This document shows positions 7,750-16,609 of a stretch of DNA of 53,570 bases, one piece after another (the stretch's first letter is position 1; every line of letters starts with the position of its first letter). The position numbers and the translations under genes are program-made. Source of the DNA: Pseudomonadota bacterium (lineage in GTDB: Bacteria > Pseudomonadota > Gammaproteobacteria > Steroidobacterales > Woeseiaceae); the NCBI GenBank assembly GCA_022574185.1, contig JACZSM010000014.1, forward strand, positions 1 to 53,570. Reading direction: 5' to 3'. The notes under the pieces were generated by a model, which was not told the origin of the DNA, made no database searches, and saw only the letters and a program-made list of their open reading frames with translations.

Positions 7750-8918
7750 TGAGCAAAAAAGACAAGTCCGACCAAGTGTCGCACCCGGATGATGCAGACA
7801 ACAGCGTCGAGGACGTGACGTCGAAACCAGAACCAAGGACCGAGCCTGATGCAGCAGCAAAACGAGGCGCCAGCGCGCCTGTCGCCTGGCTCGCACTGCT
7901 GTTGTCGTTCGTGGCGCTGGCGACCATCGGCTATGGAGTCGTTGACGATTGGCGCGTACAGCGACGCGGCGAACAAAGCGCAGCTTCGCTCGCCAGTTCG
8001 GTCGTCGTCCTGCAAAGCCGCATCGATGCATCGATTGAGAGACTCGCAAAACTCGAACCCACGCTCGCTAACTTTGCCGCGGCTGACAGCCGCACTGCTG
8101 CCGACCTTGAGGCATTGCAGCATGATCTCGACAATCGCATGCGCTTACTTGACTCGCTGCCGTCGCGCATGTCGAACCTCGAGCGTTCAATGGCATCATT
8201 GCAGGGTGTTTCAGCAGGTGCGCACGATACCTGGTTGCTCGCCGAAGCTCAAAATTACATGCACATTGCGAACGCACAGTTGCAGCTGGCCGGCAATCCG
8301 CAACTCGCAGCGCTCGCGCTCGGCATGGCTGATGAACGCATCGTGCAACTTGCAAATCCTGCGCTGATCGATGTTCGACGCGCGATCGCCGATGAACTCG
8401 CGGCGCTCGAGGTCATGGATAAACCGGACATCGAGGGTATTACACTGACACTCTCGAGTCTGGCCCGGGTCATTGACTCGTTACCGTTGCGTGGCGTTAA
8501 GGGGTCTGCGCCCGAATCAGCACAGCGCGCAGACGAAGATCTCAGTGGCGTGGATCGCGCCTGGAATTCGGTGAAAGGGGCGGTATCCGGGCTCATCAAA
8601 GTGACTCCGCCCGATCAAGCCACTATGCCGCTGATTGCACCTGACTCCGCGTACTTCCTGCGCACCAATCTTTCATTACAATTGCAAATTGCAAGGCTCG
8701 CGTTGCTGCGCGGTGAGACAGCTGTGTTTGAGCAAAGCCTCGATGATGCGACGGCCTGGCTCGAACTGTACTTCGATACGGAGAGCGCTCAGGTTTCGGC
8801 AGCGCAACAGACGATTGATGAAATTCGTGACGGTCTGTTCAGCGTAGCGTCACCGGATATTTCGAAATCACTGCGCTTGCTGCGCCAGTTCAAATCGCTT
8901 TCTGAGCCCATCCCGTGA
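7749..8918 (+). CDS. hemX: HemX family membrane protein
   Basis: A 389-residue protein with a polar N-terminus (1-42), one transmembrane helix (about 44-63), and a long mostly helical periplasmic region. That region includes a coiled-coil stretch (about 75-155) and the pattern WLLAEAQNYMHIANAQLQL typical of HemX, here given only as its first 19 residues. HemX is often annotated as uroporphyrin-III C-methyltransferase, but the gammaproteobacterial protein lacks the SAM methyltransferase fold and its role is not well defined. It lies between hemD and hemY and overlaps both, the order seen across gammaproteobacteria. Confidence 0.88.
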   Translation: MSKKDKSDQVSHPDDADNSVEDVTSKPEPRTEPDAAAKRGASAPVAWLALLLSFVALATIGYGVVDDWRVQRRGEQSAASLASSVVVLQSRIDASIERLAKLEPTLANFAAADSRTAADLEALQHDLDNRMRLLDSLPSRMSNLERSMASLQGVSAGAHDTWLLAEAQNYMHIANAQLQLAGNPQLAALALGMADERIVQLANPALIDVRRAIADELAALEVMDKPDIEGITLTLSSLARVIDSLPLRGVKGSAPESAQRADEDLSGVDRAWNSVKGAVSGLIKVTPPDQATMPLIAPDSAYFLRTNLSLQLQIARLALLRGETAVFEQSLDDATAWLELYFDTESAQVSAAQQTIDEIRDGLFSVASPDISKSLRLLRQFKSLSEPIP

Positions 8919-10117
8919 AATTTGCGGTCATTGTCGTCTTCGTCACGGTGCTAGGCGCATTTGCCGCGCACTTCCTGCTGGACGATCCGGGTTACGTGGT
9001 CATCAATTTCCGCGGCTATCTCATTGAGATGTCCTTGCTCGTGCTCGTCGGCCTCGTCATCCTGCTCGTCGTCTCGATCTGGCTGATTCGTCGGCTCATT
9101 CAGATACCGCGCCGAATCGGAGAATCCGCAGGGCGTTACCGAGCGGGCCGTGCTGGTCAGCAAATGACACGCGGCATGATCGAAGTCGCTGAAGGCAACT
9201 TTGCTCGCGGCGAAAAATTACTGGCACGGGCGGCAAGTATCAGCGATACACCATTGTTTAATTATCTACAAGCAGCACGCGCAGCGCATCTGCAAGGCCA
9301 AGACCAGCGCCGCGACGAGTGGCTCAAGCTCGCGTATGAACATACACCCGAGGCCGCCAATGCCGTTTTGTTAACGCAGGCCGAGCTACAGCTCGATCGT
9401 GAGCAATACGAGCAGGCGCTCGCAACCTTACGGCGCCTGGATGAAAATTCCCGTAACCACAGTTATGCGCTCGGGCTCCTCGGACAACTGTATTACCGCC
9501 TGCATGACTGGACCAATCTCGCCCTGATTCTGCCGCGGCTGCGAAAGCACAGTCGCGTCGAGCAGAGCACTATCGACAAGTGGAGCGTGCGCGTTCATAG
9601 CGAAAATATTGAGCGCGCCGCGGACGGTGAAGCCGTTCTCGCCGAGTGGAAGGGCGTCCCAAAGCGTCTCAAATTGGAGCCGGAATTGCTCGAGGCTTAT
9701 TACACGAACCTGATGCGTTGCGACATGCACGCCAAGGCCGAGAAGGACCTCGCAGCAGCACTCAAATCCGACTGGCGTGGCCCACTGGTGCGTCTGTTTG
9801 GTCTCGTCGAGGGCCCGGATGCTTCGAAACAACTCAAGCGCGTCGAGAACTGGCTCGCCAGTCACGGCGATGATCCGGACCTGTTGCTTGCGGCTGCACG
9901 CCTTTGCCTGCGCAACGAATTATGGGGCAAAGCGCGCAGTTATCTCGAGACGGTTATCAGTCTCAGGCCAACACCAGAGGCCTTCCATGTGTATGGGCGT
10001 CTGCTCAATCAGTTGGGTGAAGGCGACGCCGCCGCAGAAGCCTATCGTTCAGGACTCAGCATGGTTACCGACGACCCGTTACCTGCGATTCCGCACCTCG
10101 CACCAGATAGCGAGTAA
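8915..10117 (+). CDS. hemY: HemY family TPR membrane protein
   Basis: A 400-residue inner-membrane protein. Two transmembrane helices (about 3-22 and 37-60) are followed by a basic linker, then TPR-like helical repeats with the HemY_N features (RGMIEVAEGNFARGEKLL and LFNYLQAARAAHLQG). The GTG start overlaps the hemX stop by four bases. HemY closes the hemCDXY operon. The family is associated with late haem synthesis, but it is unrelated to the Bacillus protoporphyrinogen oxidase of the same name and its activity is unproven. A convergent gene follows after 43 bp. Confidence 0.9.
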   Translation: MKFAVIVVFVTVLGAFAAHFLLDDPGYVVINFRGYLIEMSLLVLVGLVILLVVSIWLIRRLIQIPRRIGESAGRYRAGRAGQQMTRGMIEVAEGNFARGEKLLARAASISDTPLFNYLQAARAAHLQGQDQRRDEWLKLAYEHTPEAANAVLLTQAELQLDREQYEQALATLRRLDENSRNHSYALGLLGQLYYRLHDWTNLALILPRLRKHSRVEQSTIDKWSVRVHSENIERAADGEAVLAEWKGVPKRLKLEPELLEAYYTNLMRCDMHAKAEKDLAAALKSDWRGPLVRLFGLVEGPDASKQLKRVENWLASHGDDPDLLLAAARLCLRNELWGKARSYLETVISLRPTPEAFHVYGRLLNQLGEGDAAAEAYRSGLSMVTDDPLPAIPHLAPDSE

Positions 10118-10160
10118 ATCGCTGCCTGATCGTGCCGCATGAGCGTTTTTCAACTGCCTG

Positions 10161-10799
10161 CTAAGGCTGGCTTCGTTTACTGCGCAGCCAGGCAGTCAAT
10201 GGCTCCCACTCTTCCCAGTCAGGCCACGCAAGATACTCCGGCAACTCGAAAATCCCGAGGCCGCGTGTGTAGGCGCGGATGTAGTTCTGCGCCTCTCGAA
10301 GCGCCGCGATATAAGGCACCCTGACGCGCGTCAGATATTCATCGAGTTCGTCGAAAATCAGCGTATTGTCCCGCACACGATTGGCGATCACGCCAATCCT
10401 GATCTCTTTGCGCTGCACCTTGCCTATGGCCTGGAGTTCCTTCAAGAATGTCGCTGTCGCCTGCATATCGATAGTTGACGCTAACACCGGCACAACAACG
10501 GTTTCCGCGTGTCTGACAAGATCTGTCAGCTCGGACCCATGAGAACGCGCTGGCGCGTCACTGACGACGATATCAACACTGCGCGGTACGTGCCGGAGCC
10601 CGTTTTCGAAGGCCGCCACGCCGACAATTTCCGGCCGGCTGGCTGGACGTCGATCCAGCCAATCGAGGCTGGAACGTTGTGGATCGTAATCAGCCAGAGC
10701 GACGCTTGCGCCTTCGCTCGCAAAATAGGAAGCAATGTTGGTTGCGAGCGTGCTTTTGCCGCAACCGCCCTTTGCATTCAAAACCATTATGTGCCGCAT
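10161..10799 (-). CDS. Orphan ParA/MinD-like P-loop ATPase
   Basis: A 212-residue ParA-type ATPase. The deviant Walker A is KGGCGKST (10-17) with the signature lysine, followed by switch I (LADYDPQRSS) and Walker B-like VVSDAPARSHG. The ATG at 10799 is preferred; a TTG 18 bases further upstream is possible. No parB or centromere-like partner is adjacent. The gene runs toward hemY and is divergent from dapF, sharing an 84-bp intergenic region that holds a 19-bp palindrome at 10831-10849. It may position a cellular cargo rather than partition a replicon, but the cargo is unknown. Confidence 0.85.
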   Translation of the reverse strand: MRHIMVLNAKGGCGKSTLATNIASYFASEGASVALADYDPQRSSLDWLDRRPASRPEIVGVAAFENGLRHVPRSVDIVVSDAPARSHGSELTDLVRHAETVVVPVLASTIDMQATATFLKELQAIGKVQRKEIRIGVIANRVRDNTLIFDELDEYLTRVRVPYIAALREAQNYIRAYTRGLGIFELPEYLAWPDWEEWEPLTAWLRSKRSQP

Positions 10800-10830
10800 G
10801 ACTTTCCCCAAGGGCAATGTTGTTAGACTG

Positions 10831-10849
10831 GTTTACAACTTATGTAAAC
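10831..10849. promoter_or_regulatory. 19-bp perfect inverted repeat, candidate operator between parA-like gene and dapF
   Basis: GTTTACA-actta-TGTAAAC is a perfect palindrome with 7-bp arms and a 5-bp spacer, centred between two divergent starts. It overlaps a possible dapF promoter (TTAGAC 10823-10828, TAAACT 10845-10850, spacer 16). The form suits a dimeric TetR/GntR-type repressor, but I cannot match it to a known regulator. Confidence 0.5.
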
Positions 10850-10883
10850 TACAGAGGCCAACATCAAAAGTCCATGTAGAACG

Positions 10884-11714
10884 ATGCAGCTTACATATTT
10901 CAAAATGCAGGGCACTGGCAATCAGATTGTTCTCGTCGATCAGCGTCACCAGGCAACGTTGCCGCCTTCGTCGGCGGTGCTCCGAGCTTTGGCCAACAGC
11001 GATACCGGCCCCGGTTTTGACCAGCTGCTGTGGCTCGGCCCGTCACAAGATGCGTCGGTCGCCGCCTCCTACCGGGTCTTCAACGCCGATGGGTCAGAAG
11101 TCGAACAGTGTGGCAACGGAGTTCGCTGTATCGCATTGATGTTGGCAAGAGAAAACGATGCCGTCCGGCACTTTGTGCTTGAGAGCCCGGCCGGGCCGGT
11201 GGAGGCAAGAGTGCTCGACGACGATCGTGTGGCCGTAAACATGGGTGCTCCCCAGTTTGATCCGGCGCGTGTGCCGTTTGTCGCCTCCTCACAAGCGGAC
11301 CGTTACCAGCTCGAAGTCGCGGGGACCACTTTCACTGTTGATGTTTTGTCCATGGGCAATCCACACTGCATACTCGAAGTTGACGACGTCGCCGCCGCCG
11401 ACGTCGCGCATCTCGGCCCGCTCATCGAACTTCATCACCAGTTTCCGGCACATACTAATGTTGGCTTCATGCATATTATTGACAGCACTACTATCGAACT
11501 GCGAGTACATGAGCGTGGGGTCGGAGAAACGCTGGCGTGCGGCACTGGCGCCTGCGCCGCGGTTGTTGCCGGACAGCGGCGAAACCGCCTCGATGACGAA
11601 GTTTCGGTGCAGCTGCCCGGGGGTGAACTCGTGGTAAGCTGGCGCGGTGACGCCGAACCAGTGTGGCTGAGCGGAGATGCCGAATTTATTAGCGAGGGAA
11701 TAATCGATTTATGA
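10884..11714 (+). CDS. dapF: Diaminopimelate epimerase
   Basis: A 276-residue enzyme converting LL- to meso-diaminopimelate for lysine and peptidoglycan. Both catalytic cysteines are present: Cys76 in EQCGNGVRC and the second in ACGTGACA. The substrate loop near the N-terminus reads GTGNQIVLVD, where most family members have GNDF; the Asn is kept but the next two residues differ. The stop overlaps the next gene by four bases (ATGA). The order dapF-DUF484-xerC is conserved in gammaproteobacteria. Confidence 0.95.
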   Translation: MQLTYFKMQGTGNQIVLVDQRHQATLPPSSAVLRALANSDTGPGFDQLLWLGPSQDASVAASYRVFNADGSEVEQCGNGVRCIALMLARENDAVRHFVLESPAGPVEARVLDDDRVAVNMGAPQFDPARVPFVASSQADRYQLEVAGTTFTVDVLSMGNPHCILEVDDVAAADVAHLGPLIELHHQFPAHTNVGFMHIIDSTTIELRVHERGVGETLACGTGACAAVVAGQRRNRLDDEVSVQLPGGELVVSWRGDAEPVWLSGDAEFISEGIIDL

Positions 11715-12415
11715 GCACACAACGCAAGCCAGATTTCCTGCCAGAACAAATTTCGGCACAGGCCGTGCAGGTCTACCTGGAAGCAAATCCGGACTTCTTC
11801 GAACACCACAGCACGTTGCTCAGCTCACTCAGCGTACCACACGGCAGCGGCGAGGCAGTATCGCTCGTCGAGCGCCAGGTATCGATGCTCCGGCAAAAGG
11901 AAATCAAGCTCGACCGCCGGCTCAAGGACCTCGTTGAGATCGCTCGCGCCAACGACCTCCTCATGGCCAAGATTCACGAGCTGTCGCTGCAGTTGCTCGC
12001 CGCACGAGGGCTTGCCCCAACCATCGCTGCAATCGAAGAAGCTATGCGCAGCGGCTTCGGTGCGGATGAATTTATCCTCGTCCTGTTTGGCGATCCGGCG
12101 CTCTTTGATGATATCGACGAAAGTCGATTTTTTCGCGTAATCGCACGCGCTGACGACAAGTTAAAACCTTTCGAGACATTTCTCGAAGCTAATGGCCCCC
12201 GCTGTGGCCAGGTTCGTGACTCGCAGCGCGACTTTCTGTTTCCATCGGACGCCAATGAGATTGGGTCGGTCGCATTGGTACCACTAGGCGATAAAATTCA
12301 AATTGGTTTTCTTGCGATTGGCAGCGCCGACGCAGACCACTTTCATCCGGGCATGAGCGTCGACTATCTTGCACGAATCGGGGATCTCGTTGGGGGAGCC
12401 CTCGCTCGCTATTGA
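11711..12415 (+). CDS. DUF484 family protein (GAF-like)
   Basis: A 234-residue protein typical of DUF484. The N-terminal part carries VQVYLEANPDFFEHHSTLL, a helical linker follows (about 50-95), and the C-terminal half resembles a GAF domain. It lies between dapF and xerC, the conserved position of this family; it overlaps dapF by four bases and is 18 bp before xerC. No enzymatic residues are recognisable and the role of the family is not established. Confidence 0.9.
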   Translation: MSTQRKPDFLPEQISAQAVQVYLEANPDFFEHHSTLLSSLSVPHGSGEAVSLVERQVSMLRQKEIKLDRRLKDLVEIARANDLLMAKIHELSLQLLAARGLAPTIAAIEEAMRSGFGADEFILVLFGDPALFDDIDESRFFRVIARADDKLKPFETFLEANGPRCGQVRDSQRDFLFPSDANEIGSVALVPLGDKIQIGFLAIGSADADHFHPGMSVDYLARIGDLVGGALARY

Positions 12416-12433
12416 TTCGCGGGGGTTCAATCG

Positions 12434-13336
12434 GTGGACAGGACTGAGAAGGACTGGATCGACACGTTTATTGGCCACCTCAAATACGAGCGCCGGTTAT
12501 CCGATCTAACCTGCAAGCACTATTGTCGTGATCTTTACGCACTGCTCGCCTATTGCGATGAAGTTGGCATTGGAAAATGGGCGGACATCGACAGCGAGCA
12601 TATCCGTGCCTACTCAGGCACGATTTTTCGCCGCGGTTTGTCTGCACGCAGCATCCAGCGCCGCCTGTCGGCCACACGTACCTTTTACCGGTACCTGATC
12701 CGCGAAAAACACGTTACGCGCAATCCGGTTGCGGGAGTTTCGGCGCCGAAATCGGGCAAACGTCTGCCAGGCAATCTTGATGCAGACCGCATGGCCCGAC
12801 TGCTCGATATCACAGGAGACGGACCGATCGTGGATCGCGACAGGGCAATCCTGGAGCTCTTGTACTCGTCAGGGCTCCGACTCGCCGAACTCGTCGGTCT
12901 GGATTGTGGCGATATTGACGCACAGGATGCGACGGTGCGGGTCACTGGCAAGGGCCGCAAGGAGCGCATTGTTCCGGTCGGCAGAAAGGCGCTCGAGGCG
13001 CTGGGAAGGTGGTCCAAGACGCGGTCCGTGTTTGCATCAGTAGACGAGAGTGCGTTATTTGTCAGTAATCGCGGCATGCGCCTGAGCCCTCGATCAGTGC
13101 AGGCGCGTGTATCGTACTGGGGCCGACATCAGGGCATCGATACCAAAGTGTATCCGCACCTGTTTCGCCACTCATTCGCGACTCATTTGCTCGAGTCGAG
13201 CCATGATCTGCGAGGCGTTCAAGAACTGCTGGGGCACGCGAATATCTCGACGACGCAGATTTATACACACCTCGACTTTCAGCATCTCGCCCAGATATAC
13301 GATGAAACCCATCCCAGGGCACGAAGAAAAGATTAA
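12434..13336 (+). CDS. xerC: Site-specific tyrosine recombinase XerC
   Basis: A 300-residue tyrosine recombinase that, with XerD, resolves chromosome dimers at dif under FtsK control. The N-terminal SAM-like core-binding domain (about 5-95) is followed by the catalytic domain with the full set: Arg149 (SSGLRLAEL), Lys173, His242 and Arg245 (HLFRHSFATH), His268 (GHANIS) and nucleophile Tyr277 (TQIYTH). The start is GTG 12434. Its last 45 bases reappear imperfectly at 14055-14126 beyond the PAP2 gene, so the present 3' end may be a replacement. Confidence 0.96.
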   Translation: MDRTEKDWIDTFIGHLKYERRLSDLTCKHYCRDLYALLAYCDEVGIGKWADIDSEHIRAYSGTIFRRGLSARSIQRRLSATRTFYRYLIREKHVTRNPVAGVSAPKSGKRLPGNLDADRMARLLDITGDGPIVDRDRAILELLYSSGLRLAELVGLDCGDIDAQDATVRVTGKGRKERIVPVGRKALEALGRWSKTRSVFASVDESALFVSNRGMRLSPRSVQARVSYWGRHQGIDTKVYPHLFRHSFATHLLESSHDLRGVQELLGHANISTTQIYTHLDFQHLAQIYDETHPRARRKD

Positions 13337-13342
13337 GCCGCG

Positions 13343-14011
13343 ATGCAAGGAATTTTAAGGTCTTACCCATCCGCACTGTGGCCCGGCCTTGTCTTCGTAC
13401 TGTTACTTTCGACCGCCCTGATGCTCGATGTCCGGGTTTTTCTATGGTCTCAGACACTGACCATCAATATCATCGATTCCTTTCAGCTGATTACGCAGCT
13501 CGGGCATGCAACCTGGATGCTTGCATTAATAACATCTGTCACGTTGTTGTTCTTTCAGCTCGCCAGGCGTTATCGAAACCGCAGGCATGGCGACACATTC
13601 AGCAGGCTCGCCCAGCAGTGCGTGTTTGTATTGGTATCTTTATCCGGCGCAGGACTGTTCGCTGTTTGTCTCAAGTACCTGATCGGCCGTGTGCGTCCAT
13701 CGCAATTCGCAGAATTCGGCGCCTATTACCTGTCTCCACTGACGATCAATTCTGAATTCGCCTCGTTTCCCTCGGGCCACTCCACCAATCTTTTCGCACT
13801 GGCGTTTTCTCTATGCGTTTTTCTGCCTCGACTGCGAATACCCTTGTTGTTTCTGGCGTCTGGAATCGCGTTCAGCCGCGTGATTATCGGGGAACATTTT
13901 CTAAGCGATTTTGCTGGCGGAGCACTCCTTTCATTCCTGTTCGTGAGCTGGTGGAGACATCAGGCCGTAGCGCGAAATTATATCGCAGAAATTCCGCTGC
14001 AGGCAGCGTGA
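13343..14011 (+). CDS. PAP2-family membrane phosphatase
   Basis: A 222-residue integral membrane protein with about six hydrophobic segments and all three PAP2 motifs: KYLIGRVRP, PSGHS and SRVIIGEHFLSD. Such enzymes dephosphorylate lipid phosphates, for example phosphatidate, undecaprenyl pyrophosphate or phosphatidylglycerophosphate. It sits between xerC and hslV, which are usually adjacent in relatives, and the DNA after it carries a second copy of the xerC 3' end. It therefore looks like an insertion into a conserved operon. The ATG is seven bases after the xerC stop. The exact substrate cannot be told. Confidence 0.87.
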   Translation: MQGILRSYPSALWPGLVFVLLLSTALMLDVRVFLWSQTLTINIIDSFQLITQLGHATWMLALITSVTLLFFQLARRYRNRRHGDTFSRLAQQCVFVLVSLSGAGLFAVCLKYLIGRVRPSQFAEFGAYYLSPLTINSEFASFPSGHSTNLFALAFSLCVFLPRLRIPLLFLASGIAFSRVIIGEHFLSDFAGGALLSFLFVSWWRHQAVARNYIAEIPLQAA

Positions 14012-14054
14012 AGACTTATTCAATGGTCTCGATATGATGTGGGTCCACACTTTC

Positions 14055-14126
14055 CTTGACTTTCGGCACCTAGCCCAGATATACGACAAGATCCATCCCG
14101 GGGACAGAAAAAACCAGCCCGCTTGA
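14055..14126 (+). pseudogene. Leftover duplicate of the xerC 3' end
   Basis: Reading from 14055 gives [20 protein letters not shown] and then QPA and a TGA at 14124, closely matching the XerC C-terminus LDFQHLAQIYDETHPRARRK. About 37 of the first 45 bases agree with 13271-13315. There is no upstream coding sequence and no start. Its TGA overlaps the GAGGT ribosome site of hslV, where an ancestral xerC would be expected to end. The simplest reading is that this is the original xerC tail, displaced when the PAP2 segment entered. Confidence 0.78.
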
Positions 14127-14137
14127 GGTACAGCATC

Positions 14138-14677
14138 ATGCAACAGTTTCGAGGAACAACCATTGTCTCCGTCCGTCGCAATGGCACGGTCGCTATCGCT
14201 GGCGACGGCCAGGTCAGCATGGGTAATACCATCATGAAGGGCAACGCCCGTAAGGTCCGGCGCCTGGCTGAAGGTCGTGTGATTGCCGGATTCGCCGGTG
14301 GCACCGCGGATGCCTTCACTCTCTTTGAGCTCTTTGAAACTAAACTCGAGCAATTTGGTAATCTCACTCGCGCTGCGATCGAACTCGCCAAGGACTGGCG
14401 CATGGATCGGCGTCTCAGACGACTGGAGGCCTTGCTGTGTATCGCTGACGAGGAGAGTTCATTCATCATCTCGGGAAACGGTGACGTCATCGAACCCGAG
14501 CATGATCTGATGGCCATCGGCTCGGGAGGACCATTTGCGCAAGCAGCAGCGCTGGCCTTGTTACAGAACACTGACCTCGATGCGCGGGAAATCGTTGAGA
14601 AAGCACTTAATATTGCCGGCAACATCTGCGTGTATACAAACCAGAACATCGTGGTCGAACAACTGCCGGCCAAGTAA
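14138..14677 (+). CDS. hslV: ATP-dependent protease subunit HslV (ClpQ)
   Basis: A 179-residue peptidase of the HslUV protease. The start ATG 14138 has GAGGT eight bases upstream and gives MQQFRG followed by [10 protein letters not shown]. The first Thr after the short propeptide is the N-terminal nucleophile after processing. Typical stretches include [14 protein letters not shown] and [16 protein letters not shown]. Twelve copies form two stacked rings capped by HslU, encoded 17 bp downstream. Length is standard for the family. Confidence 0.96.
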   Translation: MQQFRGTTIVSVRRNGTVAIAGDGQVSMGNTIMKGNARKVRRLAEGRVIAGFAGGTADAFTLFELFETKLEQFGNLTRAAIELAKDWRMDRRLRRLEALLCIADEESSFIISGNGDVIEPEHDLMAIGSGGPFAQAAALALLQNTDLDAREIVEKALNIAGNICVYTNQNIVVEQLPAK

Positions 14678-14694
14678 GGAATTTGGAAAGCCCT

Positions 14695-16035
14695 ATGTCA
14701 CAGATGACCCCCAGAGAAATCGTCCAGGAACTCGACAAGCACATCGTCGGCCAGGATGAAGCGAAACGCGCCGTTGCGATCGCGTTGCGTAATCGTTGGC
14801 GACGAGTGCAGGTCGATGAACCGCTGCGCAGCGAAATCACGCCAAAGAACATATTGATGATCGGACCGACCGGTGTCGGCAAGACAGAAATTTCGCGTCG
14901 TCTCGCCAAGCTGGCCAAAGCGCCGTTTATCAAAGTTGAAGCAACCAAATTTACGGAGGTCGGCTACGTCGGCCGCGAAGTAGACAGTATTATCCGCGAT
15001 CTCATGGATATCTCTATCAAGATGGTCCGCGAAAGCGCGATGTCGAAAGTACGCCACCGGGCTGAGGAGGAGGCTGAGGATCGTGTGCTAGACGCGTTGT
15101 TGCCGTCGCCGGCACAGACGATCGGATTCAAGAATGATGCCGAACCCACGCGGGATAATCGCGATACTCGCCAAAAATTCCGCAAGATGCTGCGCGAAGG
15201 CAAGCTTGATGATAAAGATATTGAAATCGAAATCCAGGCCATGCCGGTCGGAATCGAAATCATGGCGCCGCCAGGTATGGAGGAAATGACCAGCCAGTTA
15301 CAGGGCATGTTCCAGAACCTTGGCGGTAACCGTCGTACGACACGCAAGCTCAAGGTCAAAGAGGCATTGAAGCAACTGGCTGACGAAGAAGCCGCCAGCA
15401 TGGTCGATGGAGAAGAGCTGAAAGCGCAGGCACTCGAGGCCGTCGAACAGCAGGGCATCGTATTCCTCGATGAGCTCGACAAGGTTGCCCGCCGCACCGA
15501 AACACCGGGAGCGGATATATCCCGCGAAGGCGTGCAGCGCGACTTGTTACCGCTTGTCGAAGGATCGACAATCAATACCAAGTACGGCATGGTGCGCACC
15601 GACCACATTTTATTTATCGCGTCTGGCGCCTTTCATGTATGCAAGCCATCCGACCTGATTCCAGAACTGCAGGGCCGCTTCCCGATTCGTGTCGAGTTGA
15701 AATCGCTGACAACCGATGACTTTGTAAGAATTCTGACCGAGCCGGATGCATCACTGACCTTGCAGTACCAGGCATTACTTAAAACTGAGAACGTCGCGGT
15801 CGAATTCACCGAATGCGGCGTTCGGCGCATCGCCGAGGTTGCGTTTCAGGTTAACGAAAATACCGAAAACATCGGTGCGCGACGTTTACACACAGTGATG
15901 GAGAGGCTGCTCGAGTCCGTCTCATTCGAGGCTGCAGATAAAAGTGGCAGCCATGTTAAAGTCGACGCCGCCTACGTCGATGACCATCTCGCCGAGTTAT
16001 CAAAGGATGAGGATTTGAGTCGGTATATTCTGTAG
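14695..16035 (+). CDS. hslU: HslU (ClpY) ATPase of the HslUV protease
   Basis: A 446-residue AAA+ unfoldase that feeds substrates to HslV. The Walker A is GPTGVGKTE (about 56-64), the pore loop GYVGRE (about 91-96), the Walker [12 protein letters not shown], and the sensor/arginine region [11 protein letters not shown]. The I-domain (about 110-240) is present. The C-terminus SRYIL is the conserved tail that docks into HslV pockets. I chose ATG 14695; another ATG lies nine bases later. The stop TAG is part of a REP element that begins at 16032. Confidence 0.97.
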   Translation: MSQMTPREIVQELDKHIVGQDEAKRAVAIALRNRWRRVQVDEPLRSEITPKNILMIGPTGVGKTEISRRLAKLAKAPFIKVEATKFTEVGYVGREVDSIIRDLMDISIKMVRESAMSKVRHRAEEEAEDRVLDALLPSPAQTIGFKNDAEPTRDNRDTRQKFRKMLREGKLDDKDIEIEIQAMPVGIEIMAPPGMEEMTSQLQGMFQNLGGNRRTTRKLKVKEALKQLADEEAASMVDGEELKAQALEAVEQQGIVFLDELDKVARRTETPGADISREGVQRDLLPLVEGSTINTKYGMVRTDHILFIASGAFHVCKPSDLIPELQGRFPIRVELKSLTTDDFVRILTEPDASLTLQYQALLKTENVAVEFTECGVRRIAEVAFQVNENTENIGARRLHTVMERLLESVSFEAADKSGSHVKVDAAYVDDHLAELSKDEDLSRYIL

Positions 16036-16055
16036 GAGTCCGCGATGCGGGCGAT
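16032..16055 (+). repeat. REP element (GTAG-tagged) at the hslU stop codon
   Basis: GTAGGAG is followed by the palindrome CCGC-gat-GCGG and gcgat. GTAG next to a short hairpin is the hallmark of REP sequences mobilised by RAYT (TnpA-REP) proteins. Related copies are at 23975-23998 (same strand) and 24019-24042 (opposite strand). Here the TAG of the tag is the hslU stop codon. Confidence 0.7.
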
Positions 16056-16140
16056 GAGCACTGCGGACGGGGTGTTCTTCGACCGAAGTAAAGCGCAGCG
16101 AGCCATGAGGGAGAGGAATATGCCGTCCGCGGTGCTTATC
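16053..16140. repeat. Long imperfect inverted repeat (25-nt arms, 38-nt loop)
   Basis: The arm at 16053-16077 pairs with 16116-16140; 20 of 25 positions are complementary and most of the rest are G-T pairs in RNA. The loop contains a smaller hairpin (CTTCG-ac-CGAAG). There is no T-run, so it is not an ordinary terminator. It abuts the REP copy at 16032-16055, and the two may be one compound element or a structured RNA. The 97 bases from 16141 to the next start hold no other feature I can name. Confidence 0.6.
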
Positions 16141-16237
16141 TAGTTTGTCTCGCCCGGTCCGATCGTTACTTTTCACCAAACGGTTAGCCCACTATGTCTA
16201 TTGGTACGGCGGGCTCCAACAGGTGCATTATTCAGGT

Positions 16238-16600
16238 ATGACATCAACACCTACAGAAATCCGGCTGCGAAAGAAGTCCAGGCTGCTCGCCGTGACATTC
16301 GACGATGGCAGCGAGTTTGAGTACTCGTTCGAGTACCTCCGTGTGCACTCGCCGAGCGCAGAGGTCAAAGGGCATGGCCCGGGGCAGGAGTTCCTGCAGA
16401 CGGGCAAGGAAAATGTGGCCATTACGGCGGTCGAGCCGATCGGCCATTACGCGGTCCGCCTCGTGTTCGATGACGGCCATGATACTGGCCTGTACACGTG
16501 GACCTATCTGCATGAGCTCGGCAGCAACATGGAAGCGAACTGGAAAAGCTACCTCGACCGCCTCGCGGTGGCGGGGTATGCTCGCGAAAAGCCCGAATAA
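16238..16600 (+). CDS. DUF971 protein (gamma-butyrobetaine hydroxylase-like N-terminal domain)
   Basis: A 120-residue protein made of one DUF971 domain. It shows the family's PTEIRLRKKSRLLAVTFDDG opening (first 20 residues shown), the YSFEYLRVHSPSAEV stretch and the C-terminal YTWTYLHELG. The eukaryotic relatives are N-terminal domains of carnitine-synthesis hydroxylases, and this fold can bind zinc; the bacterial role is unknown. The ATG at 16238 fits the domain start; a longer reading from 16145 would add a low-complexity, non-family segment. It is nine bases before ubiE, a conserved neighbour. Confidence 0.87.
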   Translation: MTSTPTEIRLRKKSRLLAVTFDDGSEFEYSFEYLRVHSPSAEVKGHGPGQEFLQTGKENVAITAVEPIGHYAVRLVFDDGHDTGLYTWTYLHELGSNMEANWKSYLDRLAVAGYAREKPE

Positions 16601-16609
16601 AAAACCATC

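Noticed and set aside
6871-8049. Long minus-strand frame of 392 residues across hemD and hemX
   Set aside because: Arg/Cys-rich, unlike any protein I know, and fully antisense to two well-supported hem genes.
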